DNA of 33,660 nt from UBA7887 sp964408735. GTDB lineage: Bacteria > Pseudomonadota > Alphaproteobacteria > UBA7887. A program made the translations under genes and the position numbers. Positions 7,851 through 16,988 of the stretch are shown here, piece after piece. Location of the stretch: assembly GCA_964408735.1 (NCBI GenBank), contig CAYPAX010000050.1:1-33660 (forward strand), read 5' to 3'. The stretch's first letter is position 1. Each line of letters opens with the position of its first letter. Below the pieces are notes generated by a model. It searched no databases. It saw nothing but the letters and a program-made list of their open reading frames with translations, and was not told the origin of the DNA.

Positions 7851-10800
7851 GTGACTGACATTCTTGAGGGTGCTGTAGGCAGCATAGGCGGCGGGGATGG
7901 CGATATTGTCGTCGTTCGTGCCGACGGCTCACGCGCCGAGCCCGGCGCCGACGCTCCTGTCTCCCCAGGCGATACCATAATCACCGGCGAGGACGGCAGT
8001 GCGACGCTGACGCTTGCCGACGGCACGGTGATCGAGATCGACGCCGGCACCAGTGTCACGGTCGAGCAAGAGATTCTGGCCGATGGCAGTGCGCAGATCG
8101 TCCTCAATGTCAGCGAGGGCGCGGTGTTGGTGGTGGCCGACGGAAACAGTGTCGTCACCATCGTCACGCCGAGCGCCACCGCCGTGCTGGAAGGCGGCAC
8201 CCTGGCCGTGCTGGCGCGACCGGAAGGCGAGGACAGCGCCTTCACCCTGTTCGAAAATGACGACGGCAGCCTCGGCCTGGCCGAAATTACCAACCAGGCC
8301 GGCACGGCGCTGCTGACGCGCCCCTATCACACGGTTGCGCTTAGTGCGGCCGATCAGGCGCCGTCGCCGACGCTGCTCTCGGGCAGCGACCTTGCCGATC
8401 TCTATGACGACGCCCTCGGTATTCTCGGCGATCGCGTCATCGCCACGGCGGCGGGCAGCAATGCGTCCCCGAACGGCCCCGTTTCGCCGGATCTGATCGG
8501 CTTCGAGATCGGCGGACTCGACGGCGGTCACGACAGCCTGTTCTCGACCCTGTTCGATAGCGGCGATATTGGTCGTTTCGCTTCCGGCGGTCCGTCAGGC
8601 TCCGCGGACCCTCTGCCCGCCCGCGGCGCCTCGGGTGGCGATGCAGCGCCCGGTGAGCCCGGTCTCCGGGCGTTTGTCTCCGAGGACGAGACCGCCGCCG
8701 GCGCCGAGCTTCCCGATGGCGAAAGCGGGCTCGTGTTTTTTGCCGATCTCGACCAAGCCTTTGGCGGCGTGTGGAGCAATTCCGTCACCGACAGCCCCAC
8801 CCACGCCGGCGACATCACCTTCGGCGACGACGGCGACAACGTATTCTTCATGCTCGGCGGCAACGATCTGGCATTTGGTGGCGGCGGCAACGACCGGATC
8901 TTCGGCGGCATTGGGCAGGACTTCCTGTTCGGTGATGCTGGCAACGACACCCTGAACGGCGGCGTCGGTCCCGACTACCTGCACGGCGGCACCGGCAACG
9001 ATGTCTTGTTGGGCACTCTCGGCGCCGATTCCTACGTCTGGCACGACGGCGGCGGGTTGGACCGGATCAGCGAGGAAGTGGGCGATATCCTCATTCCCCT
9101 GCCTGAATCAGAGGTGCCGGGGCTTTTCGCCTTGGGCGAGGAAGAGGGCGGTACGGTGGACCGCCTCGGCATCGCTCGCGAATTCCCGTTCGGAGGTTTT
9201 TACGGCTCTATCGATGTCGTCCAGGGCCGTGTCGACTCCTACGTCAGCGAACGCTCGGTGGCCTATGATGGCCGCGGGGCCATGTATCTTCCGACCGATA
9301 TGAGCGCCTATCGCGATGACGGTGATTTGGTCTTGGACAGCCTGACCTCCGCTGGTGAGGGAGTTCGCATCACCGGCCATTTCTCCGATCCGTCCTTGGC
9401 ACTGGAGGAGATCCATTTCGACGATTTCGTCTTCGCCACCACCCTTGCTCCTGCCGCTATCACCGACGACGCAGGTGTGAGCGCTATCGGTCAGCTCGGC
9501 AGCAACTTCATGGTTGGTGGCGACGGCAATGACGAGCTGACCGGCGGCGGCGGCAATGATGTGCTGCACGGCAATGGCGGCGCGGACCTGCTCAGCGGCG
9601 GAGGGGGACGGGATTTCCTGATCGGCGGCGACGGTGCTGACAGCCTTTTTGGCGGCTCGGGCGATGACTATCTCGTTGGTGGCGATGGTGCCGACGTTAT
9701 CGACGGTGGCGAGGGGCTGGATTGGGTGGATGCCCATGGCGCGACGGCCGGCGTTACCCTGGATCTGACGTTGGGCACCATGACCGACGCCTACGGCAAT
9801 GTCGACAGCGTCACCGGTGTCGAGAATATCCGCGGCTCGCAATTCGACGACGACGTGACCGGCGACGATGCGGTCAACGAATTCCAGGGCTTCGACGGCA
9901 ACGATCGGCTGCGCGGCATGGGCGGCACCGATTTTCTCTGGGGCTTCGCCGGCAATGACACGCTTGATGGCGGCGACGGCAACGATGCGCTGATTGCTGG
10001 CGATGGCGACGACAATCTGCTCGGCGGCCTCGGCATCGATTTCCTTTTCGGCGAACGCGGCAACGATGCTCTTGACGGCAACGAGGGCGACGACCGGCTG
10101 TTCGGAGGCAGTGGAGAAGACACTCTCAGCGGCGGCGATGGTGATGACATGCTGCTCGGCGGCAGCGGTGCCGACAGCATCTTCGGCGGCGACGGCGACG
10201 ATACCATTGTGGCTGGCAATGGCGATGTGATCGACGGCGGCGAAGGTTTCGATACGGTCGGGCTGGAGATCTATTTGCCAACCATCGTCGACCTTGAGGA
10301 CGGCACCGTGTCATCTGCCGGTTTCACGGTCTCCCTGAGCGGCATAGAAGTCCTCGTCGGAAGTGCTTTCGATGATCGTATCTTCGGCAGCGCGGAAGGT
10401 GACGTGCTGCGCGGCGGCGGCGGCNNNNNNNNNNNNNNNNNNNNNNNNNNNNNNNNNNNNNNNNNNNNNNNNNNNNNNNNNNNNNNNNNNNNNNNNNNNN
10501 NNNNNNNNNNNNNNNNNNNNNNNNCGGCGGCGGCGGCTTCGACACCTTGATAGGCGGTGAAGGCCGTGACGTGCTCAATGGCGGTTCTCTTGGCGACAGG
10601 CTCGAGGGAGGTGCCGGTAATGATTTCTATGTCTTCGGCGCGACCGAAAGCCGGGCAGCCGGCACCGACGGAGAATTCTTGCATCTCAGTGCCACGTTCG
10701 GCCGGCTGGCGGAATCCGCTCTGGACTTGCGGCCTGACGACTTTTCCGCTGCTGACGACATCGATGTCGTTTCCGACAACAGCGGCGACGCCGACGCCAT

Positions 10801-11454
10801 CGGTTTTGCCATGCGGAATTGGGCAAACGCCTATGACGTCGAAGCGGATATCGTCGGCCCGGCCAACCTCACTGCCTATGCGGATGGCGATGATCTGGTC
10901 ATCCGCGACCTGACGGTGCCGGACACCGGCATTGAGGCGGGCGTGCGTATCGAAGGCCAATATGGCACGGCGGCCAAGCGGTCGAATGGGTGGTGTTCGA
11001 AAGCCAGCCCGGGCTTGAGATGCGCATTGGCCAGGCTGGCAGCAACGAAGCGGATTTCCTCGTCGGCTCGGACCTTAGCGACCTCATCGACGGCGGCGAC
11101 GGCAGCGACGCGCTCTATGGCAATGGCGGTGACGACACCCTGATCGGCGGTGCCGGAGACGACGTCTTGCGCGGCGATGATGGCGCCGACCGTTTCGTCT
11201 TCATCAGCATTCTTGACGGCAACGACGTCATCGCCGACTTCGATTTCGCAGAAGGCGACGTGGTCGATTTCGATGCGCTGTTCGATTCCCTCGGCATTGC
11301 CGAAGGCGACCGTGCGGGCGCCATGGATATCTTCAGCGGCGGTGGCGACAGCACTATCGCGGTCACCACAGCGGATGCCTCGTTCTCGGTAACCTTCAGC
11401 GACCTCGACTCATTCTCGCTGGCCAATGTCGATCAGGTCGTGCTCAGCGACTAA
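7851..11454 (+). CDS. FecR-like/RTX calcium-binding protein, probable type I secretion substrate (gap and frameshift)
   Basis: Begins at GTG 7851 with 858 codons before an assembly gap and ends at TAA 11454 in another frame. Residues about 15-125 resemble a FecR domain (SPGDTIITGEDGSATLTLAD, then DAGTSVTVE). Blocks of glycine-aspartate nonapeptides (GGxGxDxLx) lie at 325-397, 547-623 and 677-805, and after the gap at 10525-10640 and 11050-11200. These RTX repeats bind calcium outside the cell. The C-terminus has the ADRFVF...DVIADFDFAEGDVVDF pattern of type I secreted proteins, and there is no signal peptide. No ABC exporter is nearby. Beyond the gap the frame is shifted, and a further one-base loss occurs near 10976. 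Adhesin, matrix protein or enzyme scaffold are all possible; no catalytic domain was recognised. Confidence 0.85.
10425..10524. other. Assembly gap (100 N)
   Basis: Exactly 100 undetermined bases, the usual placeholder for a gap of unknown length. It interrupts the RTX repeats between two GGC-rich stretches, where repetitive sequence would break an assembly. The reading frames on the two sides match only if the true length leaves remainder 2 on division by 3. Confidence 0.99.
10974..10981 (+). other. One-base frameshift in the RTX gene
   Basis: Upstream the frame reads ...RIEGQYGTAAK; one base later the sense frame continues AVEWVVFESQPGLEM and then RTX repeats to the stop. The sequence GCCAAGCGGTC needs one more base (for example GCCAAGGCGGTC) to join them. 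It lies 450 bases from the gap, so a sequencing or consensus error is as likely as a real mutation. Confidence 0.8.
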
Positions 11455-14400
11455 AGCCGGTTGTTGGTGCGGACCAGGTTGCCGGCGCCATCCTCGATAT
11501 CCCAAGCACCGCGGTCATTGTTCGTGAGGTCATTGTTCTCGAAGCGGCCGGAACCGCCGGTTCGCACCCAAATCGCCTCATAGCCGTTACGGTTGATGCG
11601 GTTGTTCCGGACCACGGGACTGGCGCCCTCATGCACGACGATGCCGGCGTGGGCGTTGTCCTGAATGTCGTTGTCGATAATCGTGCCCAGCCCACCATTG
11701 TTGACGAAAACACCGTTCTCGCCGGCCTTGTAGATGCTATTGTTGCGCAGGACCGGGTTGCCGCCGTCCTTGATCTCGACGCCGGAATAGGCGTTGGCGA
11801 AGATCTCGTTATCCTCGATCGTGCCGCTGCCGTCCGCATGGACGTAGATACCGCTCACCTGACCGCCATAGACGCGATTGCGGTAGATAGCCGGATTCGA
11901 CCTCTCCTTGATCTCGATCCCCGCCAGGGCGTGACCGCTGATCTCGTTGTCCTCGATCGTGCCGAAGGCTTCCTCGTAGATATGCAGCCCGCTTTCCTGG
12001 CCGTCGCGAATGACGTTGTAGCGAACGACCGGGTCGCCACCGCTGCGGATGGCAATGCCAGCATAGGAATTGCCGTAGATCTCGTTGTTCTCGATGGTGC
12101 CGCGGCCGTTGTCGTAGACATAGATGCCGCTTTCCGCACCGTCGTGCACGGTGCTGTCGCGGACCAGCGGGTTCGCGCCGTCGTGGATCGCCACAACGGC
12201 AAGGCTTTGGCTGCTGACGTCGACATTCTCGATGATCGGCGAACCGGCCGAAACGTCGATGCCATACCAATTGCCGTCGCCCTGTTGCCGCAATGTCATG
12301 TTGGCAAGCCTGCCGTCGCCGCCCTGGAACCAGACCACGTCGCTACCCGAAACCTCGATGCGGATCCGGTCGCGATCACCGAGACCGACAATCTCGATTG
12401 TCTTGTCGATGACTATCCCGCGCGTGTAGGTGCCGGGATGAACGTAGATGGTGGTGCCTGCCGTGGCGGCGTCGATGGCATCCTGCAGATCTCGGTAGTC
12501 GCGACCGCCTGCCGCGGCCACGTGAAGGCCGGCGGGACCGGCCACCTCGGGTGAAGGGTCGCTGCCGTCGTCCGGCAGGTTGTTGACGCGGATGACCGGG
12601 CCGGCGCCCGCTTCGACATCCCAGGCGCCACGGCCATTGCCGCGCAGATCGTTGCCCTCAAAACGACCTCCGCCGGCATCCGAGATCACCCACACGCCTT
12701 CGTAGCCGCTGCCGGAAATGCGATTGTCCATGACAACCGGTCTGCCGCCGGTCGCGACCGAGATGCCGGCCTTGGCGTTGTCGATAATATCGTTGTTCTC
12801 GATGGTGCCGCGGCCGTTGTCGTAGATGTAGAGGCCGCTCTCGGGACTGTCGTGAATGTAGGAATCGCGGATGGTCGGATCGGCGCCCTCGCGGATGGCG
12901 ATGTTGGCGAGGCTCTGGCTGGCGATGTCCAGGTTCTCCAGCGTCGGCGAGCCGGCCGAAATATCGACGCCGTACCAGCTGCCGCCACCGAGCTGACGGA
13001 GCGTCATGTTGGCAAGCCTGCCATTGCCGCCCTGGAACCAGGCTACGTCCGCGCCCTCGCTCTCGACCAGGATCTGGTCGCGGTCGCCGATGCCGACGAT
13101 TTCGATCGTCTTGTCGACCAGCATCCCGCCCGTGTAGGTGCCGGGATGAACGTAGATGGTGGTGCCTTCGGTCGCGGCATTGATGGCGTCTTGAATGACA
13201 CGGTAGTCGCGCCCGCCCGCTGCGGCCACATGAAGGCCGGGTGGGTCAGTCACCTCGGGCGGCGCGCCACCGTTATCGGGCAGATTGCTAACGCGGACAA
13301 CGGGGCCGGCGCCGGCTTCGACATCCCAGGCGCCACGGCCATTGCCGCGCAGGTCGTTATTCTCGAAGTGACCGCCGCCGGCATCCGCGATCACCCACAC
13401 GCCTTCGTAGCCGTTACCGGAAATCCGGTTGTCGACGACCGACGGGCTGGCGCCTGTGGCGACCGTGATGCCGGCCTTGATATTGTCGACGATATCGTTG
13501 TTGAAAATGGTGCCGCGGCCATTGTCGTAGACGTAGACGCCGCTTTCCGGGCTGTCGTGAATGCGGGAATCACGGACCGTCGGATCGGCGCCCTCGCGGA
13601 TGGCGACATTGGCGAGGCTCTGGCTGGCAATGTCCAGGTTCCTCAGCGTCGGCGAGCCGGCCGAGATATCGACGCCGTACCAGCTGCCGCCGCCCATCTG
13701 GCGCAGCGTCATATTGGCAAGACTGCCGTCGCCGCCCTGGAACCAGGCCACGTCCGCGCCCGTGCTTTCGACCACGACTTCGCTGCGGTCGCCGGTGCCG
13801 ACGATGGCCACGGATTTGGTGATGATCATGCCTTGGCGATAGGTGCCGGGATGGACGAAAATGGTCATGCCGGCCGAGGCGGCATCGATGGCCGCCTGGA
13901 TCGAGGTGTAGTCGCGGCCGCCGCTGTCATCGACGTGCAGCTCGTTGGCGTTGGGTCGCGGCGGCACGATCACGGCGACGCCCCGCAAGCGGGTGAGTTT
14001 CTCGACCGCCGCGGTCGCCATCGGGCTGTTGGGATAGGCGGCGAGGAAGACCTCGAAGTCTTCCAGCCGATCGCTGTTCTGGATGCGCGCCCAGGCGGCA
14101 CGCGAGCCGTCATCGACGGGCGGCGTGATGACCGGCGCGGGCTCGCCCAGCAGCGGCGCCCAGACATAGGCCTCGCCGCCGCCGGCAAGGGCGACGCGAT
14201 ACCAATCCCGGCCCACGACCTTGCCGGTAACCCTGACTTCCTGGCCGGTCGTCAGGCGCCCGGATTTGTCGAAATCGGTGGACGGACCCGCCCGCAGATT
14301 GCTGTTGCGCAAGGCCACAAGGATGGAATCCAGGGGCTCGACGTCGATGCCCGGAGGCGGCACCACGACCGGAACCACCGGCGGTACCACCACGGCAACG

Positions 14401-15404
14401 TCGTCACCCGGTTGCAGTTCCGCCAATGTCCTGCGTGCAATGCCGACGAACGTGCCGTTCGGGTATCTCGCGAGATAGTCCTCGAAGTCCTCGGGCCGGC
14501 GGCTGTTCTTGATGGTGTCCCAGAAGGCTAGCTCGAAGGCCGCGGCTTCGCCCGAGGGGCGTGGCTGCACCGGGTCCGGCACAGGATCGGGCGGATCGGC
14601 GACGGCGACTTCCGGGGCTGAAAAATAGAAATCGCCTATCACGCTGGATTCGGTCCAAGGCGTCTGGTCGCCTCCGGTGCTTTCGACCACGTCCTTGACG
14701 ACACGCTTGAAAACGACTTCGAGTAGCATGCCAGGCTCTTTGATGGCTCTCGCCAGCGCCTCGGTATACGGACTGTTCGACCCGGCCCCGTCAAGCGCCA
14801 CCTGGCCAGGCGCGGTCGAGTACGCCACGAGTGTCCCGGTCGGTGGGTGGATTGGCGCAAGACCACGAGCCGAGTCCCGAAAAGACCGTGCTATCGGGTT
14901 GTTTCGGCAGGCGTCGAGAACCACGATATTCAGACCGTTGCTGGCGTAGTCGAGTACGCCAAGAACCTCGCCGGCACTCACCGTGTATATGCGGACGTGA
15001 CTTTCATTTTGGATTGGTGCGCCGATCGGCACCAGATAGTTCTCGCCGGCAACCTGTAGGCCATGACCGGCGAAATAGAACAACCCGACAGCCGGTCCGC
15101 CGGCTGTGTTCGAATGGGCCGCTTCCAATCGCTTGCCGAATTCGGTTACCGCCAGGCGCATGCTTTCCTGGTTGGCATCCAGGCGCTCGATGACTTCGAA
15201 GCCCTGTTCCCGCAGCACCGAAGACATGAGTCTGGCGTCGTTCGCGGGGTTGGCAAGGGATGGCGCGTTGACGTAGGCCGAATTGCCGATGACCAGGGCA
15301 ATGCGTTGCTCCGCAGCCTGGCTGTCGGTGAAAGCCCCGAACGCCAGCAGCGCGGCCACGACAGCGAGCGCTCTTCCCAGCTTCGCAATCATCATTACCC
15401 CCAT
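11451..15404 (-). CDS. Exported caspase-like protein with SH3 domain and three beta-helix units
   Basis: 1317 residues. A signal peptide (1-30, ending DSQA-A) precedes a peptidase C14 domain (about 33-262) with the catalytic pair in YFAGHG (His114) and LDACRNNP (Cys166). Two copies of a helical YLxxYPxG motif follow (about 289-330, 436-473), flanking a bacterial SH3 domain (362-420, NLRAGPSTDFDKSGRL). Proline-rich linkers join the parts. Residues 488-1317 form three successive parallel beta-helix units, each opening with LHV-x-GGRDY and HPGTY. The last is longer and has extra 46-residue double rungs (SGIYVYDNGRGTIENNEI type). Beta-helices of this type bind or cleave polysaccharide or form surface stalks. 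Start may be one of the ATGs at 15395 or 15392. Tail to tail with the RTX gene, sharing four bases. Confidence 0.9.
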   Translation of the reverse strand: MGVMMIAKLGRALAVVAALLAFGAFTDSQAAEQRIALVIGNSAYVNAPSLANPANDARLMSSVLREQGFEVIERLDANQESMRLAVTEFGKRLEAAHSNTAGGPAVGLFYFAGHGLQVAGENYLVPIGAPIQNESHVRIYTVSAGEVLGVLDYASNGLNIVVLDACRNNPIARSFRDSARGLAPIHPPTGTLVAYSTAPGQVALDGAGSNSPYTEALARAIKEPGMLLEVVFKRVVKDVVESTGGDQTPWTESSVIGDFYFSAPEVAVADPPDPVPDPVQPRPSGEAAAFELAFWDTIKNSRRPEDFEDYLARYPNGTFVGIARRTLAELQPGDDVAVVVPPVVPVVVPPPGIDVEPLDSILVALRNSNLRAGPSTDFDKSGRLTTGQEVRVTGKVVGRDWYRVALAGGGEAYVWAPLLGEPAPVITPPVDDGSRAAWARIQNSDRLEDFEVFLAAYPNSPMATAAVEKLTRLRGVAVIVPPRPNANELHVDDSGGRDYTSIQAAIDAASAGMTIFVHPGTYRQGMIITKSVAIVGTGDRSEVVVESTGADVAWFQGGDGSLANMTLRQMGGGSWYGVDISAGSPTLRNLDIASQSLANVAIREGADPTVRDSRIHDSPESGVYVYDNGRGTIFNNDIVDNIKAGITVATGASPSVVDNRISGNGYEGVWVIADAGGGHFENNDLRGNGRGAWDVEAGAGPVVRVSNLPDNGGAPPEVTDPPGLHVAAAGGRDYRVIQDAINAATEGTTIYVHPGTYTGGMLVDKTIEIVGIGDRDQILVESEGADVAWFQGGNGRLANMTLRQLGGGSWYGVDISAGSPTLENLDIASQSLANIAIREGADPTIRDSYIHDSPESGLYIYDNGRGTIENNDIIDNAKAGISVATGGRPVVMDNRISGSGYEGVWVISDAGGGRFEGNDLRGNGRGAWDVEAGAGPVIRVNNLPDDGSDPSPEVAGPAGLHVAAAGGRDYRDLQDAIDAATAGTTIYVHPGTYTRGIVIDKTIEIVGLGDRDRIRIEVSGSDVVWFQGGDGRLANMTLRQQGDGNWYGIDVSAGSPIIENVDVSSQSLAVVAIHDGANPLVRDSTVHDGAESGIYVYDNGRGTIENNEIYGNSYAGIAIRSGGDPVVRYNVIRDGQESGLHIYEEAFGTIEDNEISGHALAGIEIKERSNPAIYRNRVYGGQVSGIYVHADGSGTIEDNEIFANAYSGVEIKDGGNPVLRNNSIYKAGENGVFVNNGGLGTIIDNDIQDNAHAGIVVHEGASPVVRNNRINRNGYEAIWVRTGGSGRFENNDLTNNDRGAWDIEDGAGNLVRTNNRL
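11490..13940 (-). repeat. Three tandem in-frame direct repeats encoding beta-helix units
   Basis: The unit starts (codons for LHV before GGRDY) fall near 13937, 13232 and 12524, giving periods of 705 and 708 bases (235 and 236 codons). Units 1 and 2 are nearly identical over long stretches, such as the GNGRGAWDVEAGAGPV segment. Unit 3 is about 120 codons longer through extra double rungs, and its last rung again matches the ends of units 1 and 2. Confidence 0.9.
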
Positions 15405-15522
15405 AGCGCCGTATCAGGACTTTGCCGAAGGTGGCATTTTGTCACGGAACCGGCTCGATGTTGAGTCCGCGGTGCGGCCACGGTGCGCAGAATCACAACG
15501 CGAAGCTGAGATGGAGGAAATA

Positions 15523-15894
15523 ATGATCGGTTACGTCACCCTGGGAACCAACGATATCGAGACCGCGCGCAGCTTTTATGACGCCCTGCTTGGCGAGATC
15601 GGCGCCAAGCGGATCGTCGACGACGGCCATATCACCTTGTGGGGGACGCATCCGCGCAGAGGGCTGCTGGGGGTGATCAAGCCCTATAACGGCGAGGCAG
15701 CCAGCATCGGCAACGGCAGCATGGCGGCGATATCCGTCGACAGCGTCGAGACGGTCGGCAGGCTGCACGCCAAGGCGCTTGCATTAGGCGGCAGCGACGA
15801 GGGCGCACCTGGGCCGCGCGGCAAGCGCAAGACCGAGTTCGCCTATTGCCGCGACCTTGAAGGCCACAAGCTGGCCTTTTTCTGCATGCGTTAA
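15523..15894 (+). CDS. VOC (glyoxalase/bleomycin-resistance) family protein
   Basis: 123 residues with the paired beta-alpha-beta-beta-beta pattern of vicinal oxygen chelate proteins: MIGYVTLGTNDIETARSFYD at the start and EFAYCRDLEGHKLAFFCMR at the end. The second ATG (15523) is chosen because GGAGGAAATA precedes it; the ATG at 15511 has no clear ribosome site. The family covers metal-dependent lyases, dioxygenases and binding proteins, and the substrate cannot be told. The stop overlaps that of the dehydrogenase on the other strand by four bases (TTAA). Confidence 0.88.
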   Translation: MIGYVTLGTNDIETARSFYDALLGEIGAKRIVDDGHITLWGTHPRRGLLGVIKPYNGEAASIGNGSMAAISVDSVETVGRLHAKALALGGSDEGAPGPRGKRKTEFAYCRDLEGHKLAFFCMR

Positions 15895-16856
15895 AGCACG
15901 TCCTTGTTGATGACGTTGGCTGGGTCAAGTTTGCCGTCGAAGCAGTCGGCGACGTTCTTGGCGGCCCAATAGCCCATGCGGTAGATCGACTCTTCCGAGA
16001 CGCCGGCCGAGTGCGGGCTGACGAGGATGTTGGGGGCGTGGAAGAGCGGGTTGTCGGGGGTCGCGGGCTCGACCACGAAGGGATCGATGCCGGCGCCGGC
16101 GATGGTTCCGGCTTCGAGCGCCTCGACCAGCGCCGCTTCGTCGATGATGCCGCCGCGCGCGGTATTCACGGCATAGGCGCTTTTCTTCATGGCGCTGAGC
16201 TCGGGCCCTGAGACCATGCCCGTGGTCTCCGCGTTCTTGGGGCAGTTGACGGAGAGGAAATCCACATCGGGGAGGGCGGCGTGCCAGTCTTCCACCGGCG
16301 TGGCGCCGGCCGTGGCAATGGCGTCCTGGATGACGTAGGGGTCGTGCACCAGCACGTTCATGTCCATGCCCAGGCAGCGCTTGACCAGCCGCCGGCCGAT
16401 GCGCCCGAAACCGAGGATCAGCACCGTGCGCTCGGCCAGATCGATCGGCGGCGCGTCGAAGCGGATGCCCCAATTGCCCTCGCGCACCTCGCGGTCATAG
16501 GCCACCGTGTGCTTGGCCAGCGCCAGCATGAACATCAGCGCATGCTCGGCCACGGTCACCGAATTGGCCGTGCCCGCAATGGCCAGCGGAATGCCGGCGC
16601 GGCTCAAGGCCTCGACATCGACCGCGTCATAGCCGACGCCGAAGCGCGAGACGATCTTGAGCTGCGAGGCAGCCTCGACGATGCGCGCGGTAAACGGCGC
16701 GATGCCGAGAATGGCGCCGTCGTAATTGCCGATATGCTGCACCAGGTTGTCTTCCGACAGCTCGGTGAACACATCGCATGCAATATCGTCGCGCCCCTCG
16801 AACGCCGCCTCGATCCCCGCCGAGACCCGCATCTGCACCATCACCCGCTTCGTCAT
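15891..16856 (-). CDS. D-2-hydroxyacid dehydrogenase (phosphoglycerate dehydrogenase-like)
   Basis: 321 residues, the usual length for the short SerA-like class without a regulatory ACT domain. The NAD-binding motif is GFGRIG (149-154). The catalytic triad is present: Arg234 in NTARGG, Glu263 in GIDPFVVEP and His282 in SPHSAG. The family reduces 2-keto acids to D-2-hydroxy acids with NAD(P)H, or the reverse. With no serine-pathway genes adjacent, a catabolic substrate is as likely as phosphoglycerate. GGGAG lies about 12 bases before the ATG. Divergent from the first cyclase gene, 132 bases apart. Confidence 0.92.
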   Translation of the reverse strand: MTKRVMVQMRVSAGIEAAFEGRDDIACDVFTELSEDNLVQHIGNYDGAILGIAPFTARIVEAASQLKIVSRFGVGYDAVDVEALSRAGIPLAIAGTANSVTVAEHALMFMLALAKHTVAYDREVREGNWGIRFDAPPIDLAERTVLILGFGRIGRRLVKRCLGMDMNVLVHDPYVIQDAIATAGATPVEDWHAALPDVDFLSVNCPKNAETTGMVSGPELSAMKKSAYAVNTARGGIIDEAALVEALEAGTIAGAGIDPFVVEPATPDNPLFHAPNILVSPHSAGVSEESIYRMGYWAAKNVADCFDGKLDPANVINKDVL

Positions 16857-16988
16857 TCCTCTTGCTCCCGTAAAGTCCGTCGAATCGCCGGGACACTATC
16901 ATGCGACCGGCGGGATGCAGCCCCTAATCCGCTGCTCTTGCCCGTTGCAGGTCTTCCGTATCTAATGGCCCTAACCTGCGGGGGGCTT

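Noticed and set aside
10970..10990. Programmed frameshift in the RTX gene
   Set aside because: No slippery heptamer or downstream stem stands out; a simple base loss explains it.
11490..13940. CRISPR-like array
   Set aside because: The periodicity is 705-708 bases and in frame with beta-helix units; there are no short repeats with unique spacers and no cas genes.
12852..14531. 559-codon plus-strand frame opposite the caspase/beta-helix gene
   Set aside because: Its repetition only mirrors the repeats on the coding strand, and the composition is typical of a shadow.
16281..16988. Upstream extension of the SAM-cyclase frame (open from 16281)
   Set aside because: It runs antisense through the dehydrogenase gene; the SAM domain starts exactly at 16989.
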